NCBI RefSeq assembly: GCF_904842695.1
Contig: NZ_CAJGWQ010000005.1
Location: forward strand, 62,001 to 126,000
Direction: 5' to 3'
Source of the DNA: Gulosibacter hominis
Lineage (GTDB): Bacteria; Actinomycetota; Actinomycetes; Actinomycetales; Microbacteriaceae
DNA length: 64,000 bases
Part shown: positions 59,395-64,000 of the stretch, one piece after another
Layout of the letters: each line of letters opens with the position of its first letter
Position numbering within the stretch: position 1 is the stretch's first letter
The notes under the pieces: model-generated
Databases searched by the model: none
Told to the model about the DNA's origin: nothing
Seen by the model: only the letters and a program-made list of their open reading frames with translations
Position numbers and translations under genes: made by a program

Positions 59395-59522
59395 GGAGGT
59401 GGCAGCTTCCTGCCGCCTCCCACAGTTGCCAACGGACGGATCGCGGGCCAAACCGCGCGGTAACAGGGGAGTGTTGGCAGCATCCTGCCCTGGCTCAAGG
59501 ATGCTCTTGCGACCGGTTACCG
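59395..59522 (+). other. Structured leader upstream of small membrane protein gene
   Basis: Within the 288-bp gap 59277-59564. A strong hairpin (GGAGGTGGCAG/CTGCCGCCTCC) lies at 59395-59420. Then comes a domain closed by a perfect 7-bp stem, CGGTAAC (59458-59464) with GTTACCG (59516-59522), containing GGGGAGT, a second GGCAG...CTGCC hairpin and GACC next to the closing stem. GGGGAGU and GACC beside a closing stem recall the yybP-ykoY manganese riboswitch, but the domain is shorter and the downstream gene is not a known target. Treated as an unassigned RNA structure. Confidence 0.4.
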
Positions 59523-59564
59523 GCCACGCGAGTCTGACTGTGCATCCGATCGAAAGGAATCCAA

Positions 59565-59894
59565 ATGACTCGCCTCGCAGCCGCACTCGCAACCGCAACC
59601 TGGCTCATCGCAATCGCCATCGTGGTGTTGGCCCAGCAGCTGACCATCTGGGCGCTGGTGCCGTTCGTGATCGGTATCGCCGGTCTTTCGCTCGTTGCCG
59701 CTCGCGTGCTGGGACAGGCTGACAAGTCGCAGCGCAATAAATTCATCCCGCTGCTCCTGGCCCCCGCCATCGTTGGATCCGCCACCGTACCGCTCTACGC
59801 GAACCAGCCGGTTCTCGCATTCAGCCTGCTGGCCGGAACATTCGCGGTGGTGACCATCGTGCTCACGGTCACAACCGAGCGGCGCACCGCATAG
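59565..59894 (+). CDS. Small four-helix membrane protein, unknown function
   Basis: 109 residues with four hydrophobic segments (AAALATATWLIAIAIVVLA, IWALVPFVIGIAGLSLVAA, FIPLLLAPAIVGSATVPLY, LAFSLLAGTFAVVTIVLTV) joined by short polar turns and a basic cytoplasmic loop DKSQRNK. No family recognised. GAAAGGAA precedes the ATG. The structured region upstream suggests regulated expression. Confidence 0.7.
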   Translation: MTRLAAALATATWLIAIAIVVLAQQLTIWALVPFVIGIAGLSLVAARVLGQADKSQRNKFIPLLLAPAIVGSATVPLYANQPVLAFSLLAGTFAVVTIVLTVTTERRTA

Positions 59895-59933
59895 CACCGC
59901 ATCCCAATGAGAGGGGATGCGCACTGTGGCCGC

Positions 59934-59939
59934 TACGCT
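59934..59939 (+). promoter_or_regulatory. -10 box TACGCT of a leaderless regulator gene
   Basis: TACGCT ends 7 nt before ATG 59947 and no ribosome site is seen, supporting that start over the earlier ATG at 59917. Confidence 0.5.
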
Positions 59940-59946
59940 CAGTGGC

Positions 59947-60918
59947 ATGAGATCAATGCTGACCGCGAATGCCTTGCAGGTGTACGAGTTCATCAGTGCG
60001 CTACCGGCTGCGACGGTCGAATCGGTCGCTGAGGGGCTGGCGCTGCGGATGCGTGACGCGCAAGAAGCGCTTGATGAGCTCATGGCCCTGCATCTTGTGC
60101 AATCCGTGGACGACAATTACGTCTCCGTGTCACCCGAAGTGGCCCTAGCCGGGCTCGTCGACGCGCAGGAACGACAAATTCTTGACCTACAGCGGGAGGT
60201 CGCTGAGCGCCGGGCCACCATGCTGCCGCTCGTACCGAAATACCTCGAAGCGCGCGCCCGCGTCAGTGATGTATCGCAGTTCGAAATTGTTGAGGATGCC
60301 ACTGTTGCCCAGCAGCTACTGCTTGACCTCGGGCGCAGAGTCAACAAAGAAGTGCTGATGGTAGTTCCCGGCCGTGGCTCCACTGTCGAAATGCATGAAG
60401 AAAGCGACGCGAAAGACCTCGAGTTGCTTGAGCGCGGGGTCATTCGCAAAAACCTCTACCACGAGCGTCGCCGCGACCACGCCGCAACCCGTAATTCGGT
60501 GGCCCGGCTCACACCCGCCGGAGCCGAGTTTCGCACACTACCGGTAGTGCCGTGGCGCCTATTCATGTTTGACCGGCACGCCGCCATCCTCTCGCGCGGG
60601 CGAGAATCCGACGACGGCGCTGCAATTGTTACCAGGGATGCAGACCTCGTGCGATTGCTCGGCGCACTTTTTGATGCGGTGTGGGAATTTGCGGACCCGT
60701 TCACCGTCGACGACGCGACAGCCGAGCAGCAACTCAGCGCCACGCAGCGGACGATTTTGCGCGGCCTCGCATCCGGACTCACCGATGAAGCGCTGGCATC
60801 CAGGCTCGGGATGAGCGTGCGCACCTGTCGGCGACACATCGCGCAGATTTTTGAGCTGCTTGGCGCCGACAGTCGGTTTCAGGCCGGTGCGCTCGCGGCA
60901 GCGAAGGGATGGCTGTAG
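59947..60918 (+). CDS. TrmB-like/LuxR-type hybrid transcriptional regulator
   Basis: 323 residues from ATG 59947. The N-terminus is a TrmB-like winged helix (LTANALQVYEFISALPAATVESVAEGLALRMRDAQEALDELMALHLV) followed by a coiled-coil-like helix (DAQERQILDLQREVAERRATMLPLVPKYLEAR). The middle 130 residues resemble the phospholipase-D-like effector domain of such proteins (KEVLMVVPGRG). The C-terminus is a LuxR helix-turn-helix (LSATQRTILRGLASGLTDEALASRLGMSVRTCRRHIAQIFELLGADSRFQAGA). Two DNA-binding domains in one chain are typical of a poorly studied actinobacterial group. Targets unknown. Confidence 0.83.
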   Translation: MRSMLTANALQVYEFISALPAATVESVAEGLALRMRDAQEALDELMALHLVQSVDDNYVSVSPEVALAGLVDAQERQILDLQREVAERRATMLPLVPKYLEARARVSDVSQFEIVEDATVAQQLLLDLGRRVNKEVLMVVPGRGSTVEMHEESDAKDLELLERGVIRKNLYHERRRDHAATRNSVARLTPAGAEFRTLPVVPWRLFMFDRHAAILSRGRESDDGAAIVTRDADLVRLLGALFDAVWEFADPFTVDDATAEQQLSATQRTILRGLASGLTDEALASRLGMSVRTCRRHIAQIFELLGADSRFQAGALAAAKGWL

Positions 60919-60972
60919 CGGCACCGCTCAGCAATGCCCAAGCACGCGACCGACCGGCAGCTCCCCTAATGC

Positions 60973-61101
60973 AATGCGCTCGCGTACACCGCTTGGCGAT
61001 TGGGGATTCGCCGCGTGACCTGAGCGTACACCGCTAACGCCCGGGTACACCGCTAACGCTCGCGTACACCGCTATAGCGGTGTACCTCAGCGGTTACGGT
61101 G
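60973..61101. repeat. Intergenic palindrome family B, copy 5, with tandem GTACACCGCT units
   Basis: Four GTACACCGCT words (near 60974, 61025, 61045 and 61064) lead into the core CACCGCTATAGCGGTG and the right arm CGGTTACGGTGTC. Repeats of CGGTGTCTTTGAAA-like words follow to 61170. It occupies most of the 325-bp gap between the hybrid regulator and purQ, which are convergent; no gene is seen there. Confidence 0.82.
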
Positions 61102-61171
61102 TCTTTGAAACGTTTCGGCGTCTTTGACAAGTTGAGGAGCCTTGAAATGCTTCGGTGTCTTTGAAAACGCA

Positions 61172-61229
61172 ACTGCCCCCGTTCTCGCCTGCCCGGCGAA
61201 CCGAAGCAGCCGGCGAGAACGGGGGCAGT
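61172..61229 (-). terminator. Terminator of the purS-purQ operon
   Basis: Perfect 18-bp stem, ACTGCCCCCGTTCTCGCC (61172-61189) with its complement at 61212-61229, 22-nt loop, and TTGCGTTTTC on the minus-strand 3' side. It starts 15 bp beyond the purQ stop. Confidence 0.85.
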
Positions 61230-61243
61230 GATCAAACTGCGCG

Positions 61244-61939
61244 CTAAGCCTGCGCCATCGAGCGCAGCACGCTGGCAAACATCCCCAGACCATCGATACC
61301 CGACCGCATCCGCTCGGGAGTATCCGGTCCAAAACCGGGCTCAACCGCGTGCTCGGGGTGCGGCATCAACCCAACAACATTGCCGCGCTCATTGCGCAAA
61401 CCGGCGATGTCGTTGAGCGAACCGTTCGGGTTCACACCCACATAGCGGAAGGTCACCAGGCCCTCGCCCTCGATCCGCTTCAGCGTCTCGTCATCGGCGA
61501 TATAGGCACCCTCGCCATTTTTCAACGGGATGATGATCTCTTCATCCTGCTCATAGGCGTTCGTCCAGGGGGTGTCGATGCTTTCAACCCGCAGACGCTG
61601 GTCACGGCACACAAACCGTCCGTGCGCGTTGCGGATCAGACCGCCCGGCAGCAGGTGCGACTCAACGAGCATCTGAAACCCATTGCAAATACCGAGCACC
61701 GGCAGACCCTTATTAGCTGCAGCAACGATTTCTTTCATCACCGGAGCCTGCGCGGCAATCGCCCCGCAGCGCAAATAGTCGCCGTAACTGAAACCACCCG
61801 GCAGCACCACAGCATCCACATCGCGCAGTGAATCGTCGCGGTGCCAGAGCGCCACCGGCTCGCCGCCCGCGATCTCGATCGCGCGCTGTGCATCCCGATC
61901 ATCGAGCGTGCCGGGGAAGGTAACAACGCCAACCCGCAT
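61244..61939 (-). CDS. purQ: Phosphoribosylformylglycinamidine synthase subunit I (glutaminase)
   Basis: 231 residues with a complete glutaminase triad: Cys in [13 protein letters not shown], His and Glu in [12 protein letters not shown]. The family start [15 protein letters not shown] and [19 protein letters not shown] are typical. It releases ammonia from glutamine for PurL. Start ATG overlaps the purS stop (TAATG), so the two are coupled. Followed by a strong terminator. Confidence 0.96.
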   Translation of the reverse strand: MRVGVVTFPGTLDDRDAQRAIEIAGGEPVALWHRDDSLRDVDAVVLPGGFSYGDYLRCGAIAAQAPVMKEIVAAANKGLPVLGICNGFQMLVESHLLPGGLIRNAHGRFVCRDQRLRVESIDTPWTNAYEQDEEIIIPLKNGEGAYIADDETLKRIEGEGLVTFRYVGVNPNGSLNDIAGLRNERGNVVGLMPHPEHAVEPGFGPDTPERMRSGIDGLGMFASVLRSMAQA

Positions 61940-62295
61940 TAGTTGCCCGCCTCGTTAGCGAGAGCCTGACCGTCGCTCGCGGCGCCGGTGGGCAAAAAAC
62001 CGTCATCGGTCACAGTTTCGGTGTCGGCAGGATCGACCTCGCCCGCATCCTCAACCACGTCGATCGAAGTCACATCTTCAATCACACCGTTCGACAGCAA
62101 ATTGTCGGCAAGCGCCGCCACCTCTTCCATGAGGTCCGCGGTGACCTCGCGGTCGGTGGTGATCTCAAAACGCTTACCAATACGAACATCGGTGAAGTGA
62201 CCCTGACCGCCCGCGGCCAGCGAACGCTGCACCGCCTTACCGGCCGGGTCAAGCAGCTCGCGCTTGGGCATTACCTGCACGATGATCTTCGGCAT
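61939..62295 (-). CDS. purS: Phosphoribosylformylglycinamidine synthase subunit PurS, with C-terminal extension
   Basis: 118 residues from ATG at 62295 (AGAGGAA upstream). The first 80 residues are a normal PurS ([54 protein letters not shown]). About 35 extra residues at the end are acidic and low in complexity ([22 protein letters not shown]). PurS bridges PurL and PurQ. The longer frame to 62430 has no ribosome site and is rejected. Confidence 0.93.
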   Translation of the reverse strand: MPKIIVQVMPKRELLDPAGKAVQRSLAAGGQGHFTDVRIGKRFEITTDREVTADLMEEVAALADNLLSNGVIEDVTSIDVVEDAGEVDPADTETVTDDGFLPTGAASDGQALANEAGN

Positions 62296-62441
62296 CGAGG
62301 TTCCTCTCATCCCACTCAATCTGTCGCCCATCCTATCCTGGCTGCGCGCCCACGACACACGTTGCCAGCGCGGCTGTGTAAGTTCGAATACCGGATGCAT
62401 CCCCGCGTAGCAGGATGCGCGCCACAACATCAGGAGGACTT

Positions 62442-63620
62442 ATGGACAGCCAGGGGCGACTTACGAAGCCTGATACGGTGCAGGCGCTGTGGAAAGACAG
62501 CGTCGGTATCGTCGCCACGCGCGCGCTGCAGGGAATGCTGATTCTCGCCGCGGCAACGGTGGTGATTTGGTCGCTGCTGCAGGTTTCACTGGTGGTGACG
62601 CCGCTGCTGCTCGCACTGATCGTGGCGGCCGCGCTGGGCCCGGTGGTGACCTGGCTTGAAAACCACGGCTGGCCGCGGCTGCTCGGTACCTTCACGGTGC
62701 TGCTCGGCATCCTGCTGATTATCGCGGGTGCGATGTGGCTGGTTGTGGCGCAGATCGCTGGTTCTTGGGAACTGCTCAGCGATCGCACCATCGAGGGCAT
62801 CACGCATCTGGTGCAGTGGTGGAACAGCACCTTCCCGCAGTTTGCGCTCAACGACGGCAACATTCAGCAGGGATGGGAGGCCACACGCGAGTGGTTGAGC
62901 AACCTGAACTATGGCGCGGTCGGTAGCGGTGTGGCGGCTGGTCTCGGCACGGTGGGCTTGTTGGCAACCGGGCTCGTGCTCTTCCTCGTGATCCTGTTCT
63001 TCTTCCTGAAGGACGGGCCAAAGATTTGGCGGTTCGTGATTCGTCCGTTGCAGGATGCGCAGCACCTGCGCGCTGAACTGATGGGGATGCGTGCCGTCTC
63101 GGTACTCGGCGGCTATGTGCGCGGTACCGTCATCGTCGCGTTTGTGGATGCATTGCTGATCGGTATCGGGTTGCTCGTGCTGCAGGTGCCGCTGGCGCTG
63201 CCGCTGGCCGTGGTGGTGTTTATTTGCGCGTTCATCCCGGTGGTGGGTGCAACGCTCGCCGGCGTGGTGGCGTCGCTGGTGACGCTGGTGACCAACGGAT
63301 TCTGGGCTGCGCTGATTGTGGCGATCATCGTGGTGATCGTGAACCAGGCCGAAGGTAACCTGCTCTCTCCGATCGTGCTTGGTCGACAGCTGGCGCTTCA
63401 CGAGCTGGTGGTGATGCTGGCGTTGACGGTGGGCACCGTGCTTGGTGGCATCATCGGCACGCTGATTGCGGTGCCGCTGACGGCGGTGGCGTGGGCGCTC
63501 ATCAAGGCCTGGAATGAGCCGCTGCCCGATTTGGAGGCCGACCCCGACGGATCGACGATGTCGGAGCGATTGCGCGAGTTGCGCGAAAAGGCGAAGAAGC
63601 CGCGGGCCCGCAAGGCGTAG
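62442..63620 (+). CDS. AI-2E family transporter (PerM/YhhT type)
   Basis: 392 residues from ATG at 62442, with AGGAGG just upstream. Eight or so helices: a short N-terminal hairpin, a soluble region (about 110-160), then VILFFFLKDGPKIWRFVIRPL and the closing set with VFICAFIPVVGATLAGVVASLV and IVVIVNQAEGNLLSPIVLG, the family signature. The family exports AI-2, sodium/proton or other solutes; the substrate here is unknown. A basic C-terminal tail (REKAKKPRARKA) ends the protein. Confidence 0.92.
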   Translation: MDSQGRLTKPDTVQALWKDSVGIVATRALQGMLILAAATVVIWSLLQVSLVVTPLLLALIVAAALGPVVTWLENHGWPRLLGTFTVLLGILLIIAGAMWLVVAQIAGSWELLSDRTIEGITHLVQWWNSTFPQFALNDGNIQQGWEATREWLSNLNYGAVGSGVAAGLGTVGLLATGLVLFLVILFFFLKDGPKIWRFVIRPLQDAQHLRAELMGMRAVSVLGGYVRGTVIVAFVDALLIGIGLLVLQVPLALPLAVVVFICAFIPVVGATLAGVVASLVTLVTNGFWAALIVAIIVVIVNQAEGNLLSPIVLGRQLALHELVVMLALTVGTVLGGIIGTLIAVPLTAVAWALIKAWNEPLPDLEADPDGSTMSERLRELREKAKKPRARKA

Positions 63621-63677
63621 GGGCAGCCGGGCGCCCCACGCCTTCCCTGCTGCCCTGCCGGCCATCCCCAGCCATTC

Positions 63678-63750
63678 CCGGCAAGTGACCCTGTTATCGG
63701 CAAATGACCCTGCTGTAGGAGGGTCATTTGTGAGTTAGAGGGTCACTTGG
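63678..63750. repeat. Intergenic nested palindrome family C, copy 1
   Basis: Two nested arm pairs: AAGTGACCCT/AGGGTCACTT outside and AAATGACCCT/AGGGTCATTT inside. It follows the AI-2E transporter gene and could be its terminator. The first 51 bp recur exactly at 63950. Confidence 0.82.
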
Positions 63751-63949
63751 CGTGGAGAAGTGCATGGTGAGGGCGAGCCCGGCTGTAGATAGGCACTGCG
63801 CGTGCGCGGTGGCGGGGTGCTGTGGGTGCTGCTGTTGTGGTGCGGGGTGCCGGGGTGCTTGGGTGTGCTGCGGGTGCTGGGAGCTGATTCTTGCCCGGTG
63901 TCTACGCCTGTGCCCCTGCTACCTCTCGCACACCACGCTCGTACCTCTG
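63751..63949. other. Gene-free stretch with G-rich microrepeats
   Basis: About 200 bp between the two family C copies, with repeated GGGTGCTG-like words on the plus strand (63810-63880). An open frame of about 75 codons here is Cys-rich, without ribosome site or homology, and is not accepted as a gene. Confidence 0.5.
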
Positions 63950-64000
63950 CCGGCAAGTGACCCTGTTATCGGCAAATGACCCTGCTGTAGGAGGGTCATT
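63950..64000. repeat. Intergenic palindrome family C, copy 2, cut by the window end
   Basis: 51 bp identical to 63678-63728, beginning CCGGCAAGTGACCCTG and ending GAGGGTCATT at the last base of the window. Presumably the full 70-bp element continues outside. Confidence 0.8.

Noticed and set aside
63752-63979. A 75-codon Cys-rich frame near the window end
   Set aside because: Produced by G-rich microrepeats and the family C palindrome; no ribosome site or homology.
1-64000. tRNA, rRNA, transposase, integrase or prophage genes
   Set aside because: No cloverleaf, rRNA core, DDE transposase, recombinase or phage structural gene was recognised by reading both strands; small tRNAs could still be missed without a covariance search.

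Overview
The window reads as a chromosomal segment of a high-GC actinobacterium, most likely a member of the Microbacteriaceae. The basis is the strong GC bias at third codon positions, dense GGATGC/GCATCC words, TAGGNT-type -10 boxes directly in front of start codons (leaderless genes), a DtxR/IdeR-type iron box, and actinobacterial families such as an MhuD-like heme oxygenase, DipZ, PucR and DUF3817. The genus assignment is inference.

Layout. 1-10.9 kb: an amine/ectoine-type catabolic region with a DoeA-like ectoine hydrolase (cut by the window edge), an APC permease, a TetR repressor between two matching palindromes, a PuuB-like amine oxidase, an HTH-DUF3887 regulator, a GabD/GabT-like pair and a PucR activator. 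10.9-15.9 kb: an iron-siderophore ABC importer divergent from a siderophore-interacting flavoprotein across an iron box. 16.1-22.5 kb: a class II histone deacetylase-like amidohydrolase, MmsA-like dehydrogenase, second PuuB-like oxidase, cupin, FUSC membrane protein and MhuD. 22.6-35.2 kb: two divergent operons (DadA-like oxidase, glutamine amidotransferase, M19 dipeptidase and SIS protein, against an oligopeptide ABC importer with two serine-hydrolase genes lacking signal peptides). They look like one pathway for importing and degrading D-amino-acid-containing peptides or muropeptides. 35.3-38.9 kb: Met/Asp-rich lipoprotein, DipZ and a two-component system.

38.9-44.7 kb: a compact type II-C CRISPR-Cas locus with 16 identical 36-bp repeats, cas2, cas1, cas9 (1097 aa) and a tracrRNA upstream of cas9 whose anti-repeat is visible. 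44.8-48.8 kb: a second deacetylase paralogue in an operon with a sodium:solute symporter and a DUF3311 protein, divergent from a LacI regulator across a perfect palindrome. 48.8-57.7 kb: aspartate dehydrogenase-like protein, acyltransferase-like membrane protein, AlbA_2/Schlafen-type regulator with an iterated operator, purL, a lipoprotein and membrane-protein pair, and a DUF3817 protein. 57.9-64 kb: peroxiredoxin, OsmC protein, small membrane protein, TrmB/LuxR hybrid regulator, purQ-purS and an AI-2E family exporter.

Three families of long intergenic palindromes recur. One includes a perfect 60-bp palindrome, and four of its five copies lie between convergent genes. No tRNA, rRNA, transposase, integrase or phage gene was recognised.
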